DNA of 64,000 nucleotides from Acanthamoeba sp. SK_2022b. Taxonomy: Eukaryota; Discosea; Longamoebia; Acanthamoebidae. The notes under the pieces are model-generated. The model made no database searches and had not been told where the DNA came from. It was given only the letters and a program-made list of their open reading frames with translations. Made by a program: the position numbers and the translations under genes. The stretch lies in assembly GCA_027943245.1 (NCBI GenBank), contig JANDJZ010000116.1:1-64000 (forward strand), given 5' to 3'. The first letter of the stretch is position 1. The number at the start of each line of letters is the position of its first letter. Below are positions 13,204 through 24,290 of this stretch, one piece after another.

Positions 13204-16200
13204 CTAGAGCGCATTGCCCTCCTCTTCCTCTACATCAAAGTTAACCGCGCCGTGGGCCGTGTCCCGCCTCTTGCGGTACCAGACCACTACCAGGCTCGCC
13301 ACAATGACCACGAGCACGAACACCACGGCCAAGGGGATTGCCACGGCCACGCCCACGATGAGGCCCGTGTTGGACGACGACGACGACCCGTCTCCGTCCG
13401 ACCGCCCCAGCAGGACGCCGAGCCCCAAGCTCGGGTCATAGACCACAGACTGTTCGAACGGAGGGAAGCGCAGCTCCAGCACGAAGCCGCTGTCGAAGGC
13501 GAGGTCCGCGCTCACCAGGGGCAGCTGCTCGCCGTCGACCAGAGCCACGTCGAGCACCTCGACCTGCGCCATGGTCCGGTACTCGCCGGAGGTCGACGGC
13601 TCGAACACGACGACGAACGTGGTCATCCCGGCCTGCGGGGTGTTGCTGCGCCTTGCCACGTTGCCCGGTCGCCCGCTGGTGTTGGCCGACGAAGGGGAGG
13701 CGAGGTCCGACAGGCGGTAGCGCAGCGTGAAGCCAGAGCGTTGGGCCTCCGCCACGGCTTCGCTCGGCGACGAGGCCGACGTGGTGAGGTCGATGGACCA
13801 CTTGACCGAGCCCGCGCTCACGGTGAAGTTGGCGCCGGCAAACGACACGGCCTCGGCGTTCGCGTAGTAGGTGTAGGACTGCACCAGGCTCGTCGAATTA
13901 TCGATCTGCGTGCGGTAGGCGTAGGTCGAGTTGGTCACAGTAGTGCGCGTCACGTTGAGACCTGTCGTCAAAAATTACACTTTCAGCACGCTTACACGAG
14001 AGAGAGAGAGAGAGGCCAACAGAGCGCGTAGTTACCGGCAAGTTCGGTGTCGCTGTCGCCCAGGGTCAAGCCGTCGAGGCTCAACTGCGTGCCGAAGGTG
14101 GACGCGGAGGAGGCCACGGAACCGGAGATGGACACGGACGGCTTGTCTTCGGCGAACGTGGCGACCGTGGTGTTGAGCAGCACAGGCACCGCGGACGCGA
14201 CCGGTGAGGGCGAGGCCAAGGCCGCGCAGTCGACTGGAGTTGTTTTTGTTTTAACATGTTAAAACAAAGCTCCCACGACGGTCTGCGACTCACGAGTCGT
14301 GCGCTGACGTGGCCGACACGTGCCTTTCTTGCCGAGGGTGCTCAGTGAGGAGTCGATCTTGGCGGCCATGAACGAGTTGACCTGAGTACAGCACGACGTA
14401 GAACTGCCGCAGATGATCCCTGTGGGAGCGATGCAGGAATTGATCACTCAAAGACGAACCTCAATCAAAGGCAACGATGACTGCCCCACTTACCTACGGC
14501 GTTCGATGCGGTCGTATTGACGTTCGTGAAGCCCACTTGCAACCACAAGCCTCCGCGCGAGAAGTCGATACCTGGACGATCGGCGTAGTAACGCGGCGTT
14601 TTGTTTTTGAGCATGTTGGGTTGTTCGGGTTGAATGAGTCGTCGAGCGTACCGGTGGCTGCGTTGCCGACGTTGAGGGTCATGTTGGCCCTCTGCAGAAG
14701 CCTGGCGCTCGGACTAGACAGGACCACGCCTTTTGCTAAAGTTGACATCGGAGTTAAAATGAGAAGGGAAATTGGGGGATGCGGCGTCTGTGGTGGCAAC
14801 GAGGAAAGGGACCAACCTTGACCGTTCGCCAACGTGAGTACCGTCTGACTCGATATCGTCCACGTTGCCGAGGAGCTCAACTCCACGCCTTTGCACAATG
14901 GTGGCCCACGGGGTTCTCACTTAGCATGGTCCGGCGTGGGCTATGATCACCGGCCCGGTGAGCAGGACATTGCACGTACCGGTACCGGCGGATTGGATGG
15001 CCAACGGACCACTCTGAAGCCATGCGCCTCCCTTCTCCACGAGAACACCTGCGCAGCGTATTACATTGTTAGCAAGATAGCTGCTCAAATATTTAATCTC
15101 AACTATTGTACAAACTAAACTAACAAGAGAAGAGAACAGGCCGGACGAGCTAATGACACGACAGCTGAGGGGCGCAAATGTACCACAGCCGGTATTATCG
15201 AAAATGTTGAGTGTGACCAAGCCTGCTTGGGTCCACTGGGCAGACCCGTTCAAGTGGACTCCTGAATGTATGTGAATAATTAAGATTGCCATTCCAGAGC
15301 GCGAGCGCGGATGCGAATGCGGAACCTGTGCTCTTCGCCGCATCAATCGACAAAGCTCCTGCCAGATCCCACACGGCACCTTCTTGCAGCAGCACTCCTG
15401 TCATTGGCCGGTGGAGGAGAGTCAGACCGGTGCGTCATACGGAAGGTACTGATGCGGGCCAGGCAGGTACCCGTGGAGCCGGGGTTGAGCGCAAAGTTGG
15501 CCGTATCAGACAGCCACGACCCTCCGCGAAGAATGACTCCTGTAAGACCCAACACATGGTCAGCTGCGGTATGAATTGGTTGCTAAGGGTTCCGCGATAA
15601 AAAACCTATCGAGTTTGCGTCGCCGGTGAAGGCGTAGGTGTAGTACTGCGTCCACGAAGCTCCAGAGTTGACTTCCACACCTGCAAAAAAAAAAAAAAAA
15701 AAAAAAACAGGGTCAAGCCAGGAAAAATTATTGTCGACTTATGGAAAAGTGAGGCGAACCGGTGATAAAGGCCCCTCTGAAGTTCACGGACATTTGGGCA
15801 AGCCACGATCCTTTGGTCAACTTGACGCCTGCGCGCAAGGGAGGAAGGAAATGAGCGACCCCCTCCCCACAGGGTAAATGCAAAAGGGAGGCATGGAACC
15901 AATGGCCGAGGAGCTCAGGTCCATTTCCAATAAGGCCGATTGCTCGAAATACGAGTTGTTGTTGGCCAAGTACACCCCTTCACCCCAAGTTAGCCATTGG
16001 CCGGCCAGCCGCACAGAACGATAACTATATAACGCACCATACACTCCTGCTCCGGAAGCGTTCATCAGGACATGGGCGGCAAGGCCCTGTTGAATCCAAC
16101 GCCCACCAGCCGACATGTCGACACCTTAAGGCCCCCCCTCAACGCACACGAGTCAGTCGCCAGTCAGCCTGTGCGAGGGGTCACGACGCGGCGGACGCAC

Positions 16201-17347
16201 CGGCCATGGGAGTGGCAAGATCGGTTTGGTGGCTGTACACCGTGATGTTGCATTCCCCTCGCTGCCGCCACTCCGCCGTGGTACCGAGAAACTTGACACC
16301 TAACACCCGCCGCCACCGATCGGTTGGAGGGTGTCGACCGATGATGCTGTCCGGTCACCTAGAAGAGCGACAGAGACAGACGGAGGTGAAGAAGAGTGGG
16401 ACGTACCAGAACCACCGACGGCCAAGAGCGAGGCGCCGCTTGCCTGAAGCCAGGTTCCAGCGAGGCGGACCAATGGCTCTGTTGGAGTTCACGTGTGAAT
16501 AAGAACGAGCACAGATCGAGCAGAGGAAGGCACGCAAAGTGTACCTCCGGTGTCGCTGCTCGAGTTCGAGGACAAATTGACGCTTCCTTCTTGCGTCCAG
16601 ACGCCGTCGACCTTGATCACTGCAGGGTTCTCACTTGCGCCAGTGAGAATTACGATCATCTTCCACGAGATTCGGCGGAAGAAGAACATGAAAGTGGCGA
16701 TGATGTGAGGCAGACAGAAGCACCGGGAGTATTCATGAGGTGGCTGATGGTAACAGAGCCATTTTGAATAAGCGTAGAGGAGGGGCCTATCTCAATAGCT
16801 CCTGCAACACAACAACATCACTTGTTTGGAACTGTTGCTACACTTGATAAGAGAAATTTCTAAATGAAAGCGCACCATCGTTTAGAACGAGTGCGCCGGC
16901 AAGGGTAAGGTTGGCGCCGTTGGTTATGTTAAGCCAAACTCCGGGCGGGTGTTTGTTTACTGTTACAAACGTGTCGCCCGTGCCAAATCTGCATTCCCAC
17001 ACTAATTTTCAGATAAGAACTAACACCATAAGGCAAAAAGGGCCGCGTACTGAAGATTGATGCTGGAACTGACGGCCAAGGTCAGAGGTTCGGTGAACGT
17101 TGTGCCCGCTGACACCAGTATGGTGTCATCCGTAACAGCAAAGGCGAGGGCGTCGGAGAGAGAGGCGTAAGTACAGGCTAAACCAGGGCACACCGTGTCT
17201 GAGAGGAAAAGGGTTCGATGAGTGAGCAGGGCGACGATCAGACTCCTGTGAACGCGCACAAGTACAAATGGTGGCTGAGGAGGAGCCGCATAAGGCCGCC
17301 AGTAGAACTAGCACTCTCACCCACGGGGGGCTCATCAAGACATGCAT
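13204..17347 (-). CDS. Type I membrane protein with many one-coil exon repeats (beta-helix-like)
   Basis: It begins at 17347 with MHVLMSPPWVRVLVLLAALCG, a signal peptide cut near SSAT. The next exon (TVCPGLACTYASLSDALAFA) resembles the start of pectin-lyase-like or Pmp-type beta-helices. A dozen or more short exons follow, most opening after a phase-1 intron with Gly-Val and then a G..W.Q-like core: GVDMSAGGRWIQQG, GVEVNSGASWTQYY, GVILRGGSWL, GVLVEKGGAWLQSG, GVHLNGSAQWTQAG, GVELSSSATWTIS. The last exon (13971-13204) carries a juxtamembrane domain, a span (IVGVAVAIPLAVVFVLVVIV), YRKRR stop-transfer and a short acidic tail. Likely a surface protein; ligand unknown. Individual middle exons are less sure than the ends. 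Confidence 0.7.
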
Positions 17348-17774
17348 GAGCAGTGGTCGGAGTTCTCAAAGGCCCCAAGGCTCTGCGAAGAACATTTCTT
17401 GGCCCTTTGGAATGTAAAGCATGAGCTTTCCACCAATGGCGCTCTGGTGAGTTTTTGTTTTATTAATATCCTCCAAACTGCGCCACAACGTACCTGCGCT
17501 TTTTGTTTTGAAACTGCCGGACGGCCCTCGCCGTGATAGGTTTCACCTCCCTTTTTTGTGCACTTCGCTTTTCGTTCCTCGACCCTACTCCCTACCCTAG
17601 CCGTTGCGCAGACCCCCCTCCTTGCTCTTTATGTCCGGCCACTTTTTGCGTGAGGCAAAGACATCTTCTCAGTATTCCTGAATTTTGTTGAGTTTACAGA
17701 AACGGTGCCTTCATTGCAGTCGGGATTCACCTGCACAGGCACCGCACAGTCGCACCCAGCTCCGCAGGAGCAGT
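17348..17774. other. Intergenic, nothing recognised
   Basis: No conserved coding segment on either strand and no repeat. It holds the upstream side of the minus-strand gene starting at 17347. From 17775 sequence homologous to the 3' flank of the Ras locus begins. Confidence 0.5.
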
Positions 17775-18460
17775 GTGGACACGGCATTGAGCGAGCGTAA
17801 CTAACGAATACAAGGGCCCGCCCAATTACATTGCCCCTAGTCAGGGGATCAGGAGAGCAAGCACTTGCTGGGCCTGCTCTTCTTCACCGACGACCCCGCA
17901 ATGACCCCGCTCCTCCGCAGCTCCATCAGGACCAGCCCTGGCCCCCTCCCACGCACCCCGATGCCCCCCCCCCCACTGCGTCAACTTCAACTGCTCAGCT
18001 CAGCCCAAGCAGCCCCAAGACAACGAGGAGAGACTGCGTGTACCTGCAAACGCAGTGGTGACGTTGTGGTTCAACTTGCCGCTGGTCTCGATGAACGGCA
18101 CCGGGCGTCCCAAGCCCTGGGCAGGCAGAGTCAGCCTGATCGCCAACGCGGCGCCCTCCTGCGCGCTCACCTTGCGTGTTGCCTTGTGCATCGATATGCG
18201 TCGACTATGATCTCGTGTATGGCCACATCGCACTTGTTGCCTGGCCGTGTGCACGAGAGATGAGCGTCAGTGAGCGATGATCAATCAACCATAGCGATGC
18301 ATCGGCATCGCGCGCATACCGACGACGATGGCGCTGAAGGACCCTTGACCTGCATGATAATTTCCCAGTGGTTTCGCTCGACTGACATGGAGGTGCAAAG
18401 AGTGCAATGAGTGAGTCGTGTGCTGTCTGTGTGTTTGCATACGTTCTTCAATGTTGTGGT
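17775..18460 (-). pseudogene. Truncated Ras pseudogene (third copy of the Ras locus)
   Basis: Plus-strand sequence from 17775 matches 8930 onward (shared gagcgagcgtaactaacga), so the duplicated block includes the Ras 3' flank. Only the 3' three Ras exons are present. The exon carrying NKCD changes frame inside itself: NKCDVAIHEI reads in one frame while SMHKATRKVSA reads in another, against one frame in the intact copy. SAK has become SGK and an extra PAQ is inserted before GLGRPVPFIET. The CAAX cysteine codon is retained. Homology stops near 18445, where a GT-rich minisatellite begins. No P-loop or switch exons follow. Confidence 0.85.
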
Positions 18461-18735
18461 AGTGGTGTGGTGATGTTTTGATGGTGTTGTTGGTGGTGAT
18501 GTTTTGATGGTGGTGCTGTGGTGCTGTTGTGATGATGCTGTTGTGATGTTGTGGGGAGGTTGTGGTGGTATTGTGATTTTGTGGTGTTGTTGTGGAGTTG
18601 ATGTTGAGGTGCTGTTGTGGTGGTGTTGAGGTGATGGTGTAGTGATGTTGGTGTGGTGTGGTGATAGTGTGGTCTGATAGTAATGGTGTGGTGGTGTTGT
18701 GGTGATGTTGTAGTGGTGGTGTGGTGTTGTGAAAT
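18452..18735. repeat. Degenerate GTGGTG/TTGTGG minisatellite, block 1
   Basis: Irregular alternation of GTG, GTT and GAT triplet-like units with almost no C on this strand. It breaks the Ras pseudogene. The Thr/His-rich minus-strand translations here are repeat artefacts. Confidence 0.85.
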
Positions 18736-18774
18736 GAGGCTGGCCTTTATGAGCTGGATGCACCAACACATGCC

Positions 18775-19475
18775 TTAAGGGGAAGTATGGTCTGGTATTA
18801 AAAAAAATTGGAGCACCATGGGCTTGCACCCCATCAGCACTCAAAGAATGTGCACTGTGGTGGAGAACAATGGCTGCAATTATAAATATTTTTTTTCTTC
18901 CCACACTCTGGTAAAAGTGGACTTAGGAAATTGGCACCACAGCAGTAATGTGTAAGTATCCAAGACTTGCAAATTGGCCACAGATGGCTGATCTTCAATT
19001 TCCATTGCTTGAATTTTGAGCTTGCCACGACCTGTGGGGACCTTCTATGAGGGCTTGGGCCCATCTGGACACAACACACATGCTCCCTTTGATTGTACAC
19101 CCCATCAATATTTTTTCTTTGGTCTTTATTTGTTTTTTTTTTTTTTTTTTTTTTTTTTTTGGCCACTGACTGGTGTAAAGTTAGGTGGAGCTGCTTGGCC
19201 AGCCTGTGTGGAGATGAATGTGCCTCATCCATTGTGGCACATGTGAGAAGATGGTGCCACCATGTGCACCACATCACCAATGCCAGGGGCGCAATTTTTT
19301 CAAAGTCCATTTCTGCTGGGGTCTTGTTGCTTGGTTGAATAATAACGCATTTAAATTGGGTTTTTTGGGTACTTTGGTTCTGCGAAGGAGAGTGGGACTT
19401 GGTGCTGTGATCCCTTGTTTCACATTCTTTGAGCACCGATGGGGTGCTCCAAATACCACACCATACTTCCCTTAA
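18775..19475. mobile_element. TTAA-flanked inverted-repeat element (MITE-like, non-autonomous DNA transposon candidate)
   Basis: TTAA at 18775-18778 and 19472-19475 flank a 693-base interval whose ends are inverted repeats. The left end reads GGGGAAGTATGGTCTGGTAT and the right end, complemented, GGGAAGTATGGTGTGGTAT. Inward both continue as TTGGAGCACC, CCATC.G, then CTCAAAGAATGTG, so the imperfect repeat spans about 70 bases per side. Base composition is more AT-rich than the surrounding genes. A TTAA target is typical of piggyBac-type elements. A 200-residue minus ORF (19436-18834) covers nearly the whole element but runs through both repeats and a poly-Lys tract; I see no transposase motif in it. 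The element sits between two minisatellite blocks. Confidence 0.65.
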
Positions 19476-19574
19476 GAGTAGGAGTTAAGAGTCAGTGTTA
19501 TTGTAGCACAACTGTCTATCCAGCACCAATAAAACCACTTCTCTCCTTGCTCTATACCACACAGCATTCATCAC

Positions 19575-20710
19575 AACAATGTGGTGGTGTTGTGGTGGTG
19601 TAGTGGTGTACTGGTGTGGTGGTGGTGTTGTGGTGGTGTTGTGGCAATATTGTGGTGCTGGTAGTGGTGGTTATGGTGATGCTGTGGGGGTGTTGTGGTG
19701 GTTTGTGTGTGGGGGTGTTGTGGTGATGTTGTGGTGATGTTGTGGTGGTGTTGTGGAGATGTTGTTGTGTTGGTGTGTGTTGTGGTTATTATGGTGTGGT
19801 GGTGGTGTGGTGATGTTGTGGTGATGGTGTGGTGGTGTTGTGGTGTGGTGGTGTGGTGGTGTGGTGGTGTGGTGATGTATGTGGTGATGGTGTGGTGGTG
19901 TTGTGGTGTGTTGGTGGTGATGTAGTGGTGTAGTGGTGGTGATGTGGTAGTGTTGTGGTGTGGTGTTGAGGAGGTGGTGTTGTAGTGGTGTGGTGATGTG
20001 GTGTTGTGGTAGTGTTGTGGTTTGGTAGTGTTGTGGTGTGGTGTGGTGGTGTGGTGATGTGGTAGTGTTCACACCACAACATCACCACCACACCAACACC
20101 ACTAAACCATGACAACACCACAGCACCACTACAGCACAACCACATGAGAACACTCAGTTTGGTGATGCTGTGGTGTTGGTGTGGTGGTTGTGTAGTGGTG
20201 TTGTGGTGTTAGTGTGGTTGTGATGTTGTGGTTGTGCTGTGGTGCTGGTGTGGTAATGGTGTGGTGGTGTTAAAGAAGGATATAGGACACCTTCCCAGAC
20301 AGTGCTGTTTACAGTCTCTTTTTCTGGAACACAGTTTGTGGGGTAGTGTAGTGATGTTGTGGTGTGATTGTGGTGGTGTGCTAGAGTTGTGGTTGTGTTG
20401 AGATGTTGGTGTAGTGTTGGTGGTGGTGTGGTGATGTTGTGTATTGTTATGGTGGTGTTTTTGTAGTGTTGTGGTTGCCACATGTGCCAAGTGTTATGGT
20501 GCTGGTGTGGTGCTGGTGTGGTGTTGTGATGGTGTTGTTGTTGGTGATGGTGTTATGCTGTGGTGGTATTGGAGTGTTGTGGTGGTGTGGTTTTGTGGTG
20601 GTGGTTTTGTTGTGGGTGTGGTGGTGATGGTGTGGGTGTGGTGGTGATGGTGTGGTGGTGTTGTGGTGGTGGTGGTGGTGTTGTGGTGGTGGTGGAGGTG
20701 ATGGTGTTCG
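19575..20710. repeat. Degenerate GTGGTG/TTGTGG minisatellite, block 2
   Basis: More than 1 kb of the same GTG/GTT/GAT-rich degenerate array as at 18452. A strand switch near 20070-20145 gives the complement (accacaacatcaccacc). A short unique island lies at 20270-20345. No gene is supported. Confidence 0.85.
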
Positions 20711-20886
20711 TATGTTAGTAAGCATGCAAATATGCTGGCACGCCAGCTCCTCCTGCAACGCGAAGGCAACAAATTATTGAAAAATATAAGTAAATGACAA
20801 GTTTGTCTTCATTGCCGTTGGGATTCACCTGCAGGCGCACAGTCGCGCCTGGCTCCGCACAATTACATTGGCCCCAAGTCAGGACA

Positions 20887-22171
20887 TCAGGAGAGCAAGC
20901 GCTTGCTGGGCTTCTCTTTGCGCCTGCTCTTCTTCGCCGACGACGACGACCCCGCCATGACCCCGCTCCTCCGCAGCTCCATCAGGACCAGCCCTGGCCC
21001 CTCCCACGCACCCCGATGCCCCCACTACGTCAACTTCAACTGTTGAGCCAAGCAACCCCGAGGCAACGAGGAGACACTGCGCACCTGCAAACGCAGTGGT
21101 GACGTTGTGGTTCAACTTGGCGCTGGTCTCGATGAACGGCACCGGGCGTCCCAAACCCAGGCTCAGCCTGCGCGCCAACGCGGCGCCCTCCTGCACGCTC
21201 ACCTCGCGTGTCGCCTTGCGCATCGAATCTCCATCGACTGTCTCGTGTGTGTCCACATCGCACTTGTTGCCTGGCCGTGTGCATGAGAGATGAGCGTAAG
21301 TGAGTGATCGTCAATCAACCTGAGCGATGCATCGGCATCGCATGCATACCGACGACGATGGCGCTGAAGGACTCGTTGCCCTTGACCCGCGTGATAATTT
21401 CCCAGTGGTATCGCTCGACTGACATGGAGGTAAATAGGCAAAGATGAGTCATGTGTGCTGTCTGTGTGGTCGCTCTAGCGTGTGGTTTGTGTGTTTGCCG
21501 TACTTTCTTCAAAGCTGGATCTGCTGGTGACTGAGTACACCATTATGAAGGCGGCGCTCCAACGAATGTACTGAACACATGCAACTTCCATTTTTTGAGC
21601 AAATCATCTGGCGCTGTGGTGAAGTGGGGTGGGCGTGAGACGAATGGCCGCCAGATAACGCACCTTCTCAAGTAGGGTCAGAAACACCTCTGGGCCTGCC
21701 GTGTCCAGGATGTCCTGCCCACGCCAACGGACACGCGCGTGTGAGCCGAATCGTAGCCACACACAACAACACACAATCATCAATCCAGTCAAGAGCACAA
21801 ACCATCAGGACATTGCAGTCATTGCCCAGGAACTGCTTGCGGTAGTTGTTCTCTGTATGTTGTGGTCGTGCAACCTCCGATGACCAAGAAACCATTGAAA
21901 TTATGATGCAGTGGGGGGGGGCAGGTTCTGCGAACCGACGGTCGGGTCGTATTCTTCGATGATGAGATCCTGGGTAAACATGATGGTCAACGCTGACTTG
22001 CCCACCCCGCCTGCGCACGTCCCATCACAAGCAGTCAGTGCACGTTTAGGACCGACTCCGAGGAGGCATGAGGAGTCTGCGCACCGGCACCAAGGACCAC
22101 CACCTTGATCTCCTCGACGTCGTGTACGTAATCACGCCCCGCAGGGTCAGGCACGGGGCTTTCGTATCGCA
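20887..22171 (-). CDS. Ras-type GTPase module, second copy (CAAX cysteine lost)
   Basis: All eight Ras exons of the 8998-10438 locus have counterparts here. The P-loop is canonical (GAGGVGKSALT), the effector loop reads EEYDPTV/ENNYRKQF, switch II reads DILDTAGPEVFLTLLEK, and the G4/G5 exon keeps VDTHE and FIETSAKL. The C-terminal tail ends KPSKRLLS: the codon that is TGC (Cys) in the first copy is CGC (Arg), so the prenylation site is gone. The first exon (VRYESPVPDPAGRDY, EIKVVVLG) aligns with the first copy and again lacks an upstream Met of its own. Joined to the upstream F-box exon by the conserved phase-1 donor, the junction would read ATG. Expression is uncertain because the kelch part upstream is damaged. 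Confidence 0.6.
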
Positions 22172-23160
22172 CTTGTGTTGCATTGCAACGGAACAAAATT
22201 AGCAACTCTGATTTGATGAAGTTAAACGGAATTGTAATAATGATAATAATAAGATTTATATCTATCTATATAAATGGAAGAAGTGGGCCATATCTTGGAA
22301 CGGGTTGCATTCGAGACTTTTCTTCAGCTGCGCCTTGCAACTGGTCGTTTGTCGTTCTTTGCCTGGGACGACGTCCTGTTCGAACGCGGCGACAGCCTCG
22401 CGCCACAGCGCATCGTCTTCCACGAACCTGTGGTGTGACCCACACATCCTGAGTGACCTGTGGTCGCGCGGAGACCCATGCGCGCGTGCCAAGGTACCGT
22501 TGCCAGGCCTTGCTCACGCGCGGCAGAGTGGCGCCCACATCGGCCATGGGCAGGAACAACAGGATGCGAAGCGAGAGCTCTGCCGGCAACACTCTTATGA
22601 AGTCTACCGTGCGCTTGTCTGTCCACAACGTCGTGTCGCCTGTGGGCTGCTGTGCTTCTTCACAGGGCCCGATGAACTCATGGGAATGTGCGCCTTCTCC
22701 GCTACCTGTGAAGTCCAATACGTGAGCCGGCTTGGCTTGGGATGTTTGAAGAAATGAAAGGAAAATAACACAAGCCCGGGAGAGCGTACGGAAGTTGAAC
22801 TCAAGCATCTGGCCAGAGAACACACGGCTCGAATCGGCAGTGGCACCACCAAACACGAACATGGAGTCGCGCCACACGACGGCCGTGTGCGAGTGGCGCC
22901 CCTCCGGCGTCGCCTTGGCCTTCTTGACCTCGTGTCACTCGCCCTTTCCTGCACGGCGAGAAGGCAGCCTTTTGTGAATTGTGTGCTCGTTGCCAACAAC
23001 TTGACCACATGTAAACTGGAGTTTAGGGTAGTGGAACGGAAAAGGTCGGCGAGAGGTTGCCGATCACGGCCAAAGAGGAACAGTGGGTGCTCTCCTCCGC
23101 CAGAAGGTGGATGGCACACAACTGCTGTGGCAGTGGCGTCGCGCTGGCCAGACGCCTCCT
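22172..23160 (-). pseudogene. Shortened, frameshifted kelch / F-box copy upstream of the second Ras
   Basis: Homologous to 10440-12850. Kelch blade 1 (CHPPSGGG, GRDRQPLADL) has lost two bases relative to the first copy (CCACAGCAG against CCACACAGCAG), shifting frame before AVVCHPP, and lacks the FGGF core. Blade 2 is good (MWRDSMFVFGGATADSS). The next four blades are missing altogether: after LEFNFRT and one intron the sequence jumps to KPAHVLDFTGSGEGAHSHEF and the F-box (VLPAELSLRILLFLP, then FVEDDALWREAVAAFEQDV). The F-box itself is in frame, so a short product from an internal start is possible, but the locus as a full copy is broken. Confidence 0.75.
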
Positions 23161-23307
23161 GTAAGTGCGTAACTTGGCGCGACGGCTACAAATTCTAATT
23201 GGACGATCTCAAGATGCGGTTAGCCTGGGATGAAACGCGGTATGTCAGGTATTTCAACTTCTTTTTATTGCAAAAATTAATTATCTTCGACGTCGTTGTT
23301 GTTGAAG

Positions 23308-24165
23308 ATGGCGGGAAGGTCACTGCTGGATAACATTTTCTTGATTTACTTCGCCATCCACATTCCCATCACCCTCCTCATTGGTATTGCACTGTGTGAA
23401 AGCGCGCACTGCCCATCGTAAGTACTAATCACGGCTTACCTCAACTCAGACGCTCATGCGCTGGTTCCCGACCGTAGCGTATTTCCGCAGGCCAGCGTTG
23501 ATCTTGTGGATTGGTACATCCGCGATTTTGGAGGTACTGCTCCAGCCCTGGCTTCAAGAAGGGAAAACGTTTTATTTTCTCTATTTTATACATTAAGATT
23601 ATTGATTGTAATATTAATTTCTCCCTTTGACCACCTGCGTACGCGGCATGCAGACTTCCTGATGGCCAAGCCTCCGCTGTGGTTCCAATCGCTGGTGTGG
23701 GCCGAGATGCTCATCCAGGTGCCGTTCTTCTTTGTCGCCGTCTACGCCTTTGCCAAGTGTGCGTGATCCCTCTCCCGCTGCGCTTTCTCTTTGCCGGCCC
23801 GCTCCGCCGGAGCTCATACTGCACGTGCAGGCCGCAACTGGATCCGCATTCCCGCCCTCATGTACGGCACCCACCTGGTCACCGTGATGACGCCCATCCT
23901 CTTCGAGACGGCCTTCACGCCCATGGACCCGACCCACAGGTTTGCCGTCGTTCCAACAAGACACGCAGCGCCACCCATCGACGTGTGTGTGTGTGTGTGA
24001 AGCAATCTGATCTTAACGCCGCGCTTGGCGGGCGTGCGCAGGCTCAAGATGCTCAGCGTGTACCTGCCGTGGTTCCTCATCCCGCTGGCCCTCTTGATCA
24101 AGATGGTCCGCTACCCGAAGCCCTTTGGCGACGTCGAGCGCCACGCCAAGGCCAAGAGGAGGTGA
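23308..24165 (+). CDS. TMEM97 / sigma-2-receptor-like EXPERA protein
   Basis: Five exons (23308-23383, 23450-23533, 23654-23758, 23831-23939, 24042-24165) give 165 residues in exact frame, the family's usual length. Four membrane spans are visible: IFLIYFAIHIPITLLI, then after DWYIRDFGDFLMAKPPLWF the span SLVWAEMLIQVPFFFVAVYAF, then ALMYGTHLVTVMTPILF, then YLPWFLIPLALLIKMV. The PPLWF.S..W.E...Q.PFFF pattern and the FET after span 3 match TMEM97, an ER protein linked to sterol and NPC1 homeostasis. The C-terminus is basic (KAKRR), compatible with ER retention. The alternative donor at 23419 would add codons but spoil the family match, so intron 1 is taken as 23384-23449. Confidence 0.88.
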
Positions 24166-24290
24166 AGAGATGGACCACTCTAGCGATCCTCGCGAAGCGT
24201 TTTTGGCGAATAAAAACCAGAGAGAGAGAGAGAGGGAGGCCTCCAATCGCTCCAGATGTGTACACATTTGAAGGGGAAGACAGAAGGTCT

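Noticed and set aside
18834..19436. A 200-codon minus ORF inside the TTAA element as a transposase
   Set aside because: It spans both inverted repeats and a poly-Lys run from an A/T tract, has no DDE/DDD-like motif that I can see and no domain resemblance.
19575..20710. Thr/His-rich proteins encoded by the minisatellite
   Set aside because: Open in several frames only because the array lacks stop-forming bases; no start context, no splice sites, and the array is degenerate.
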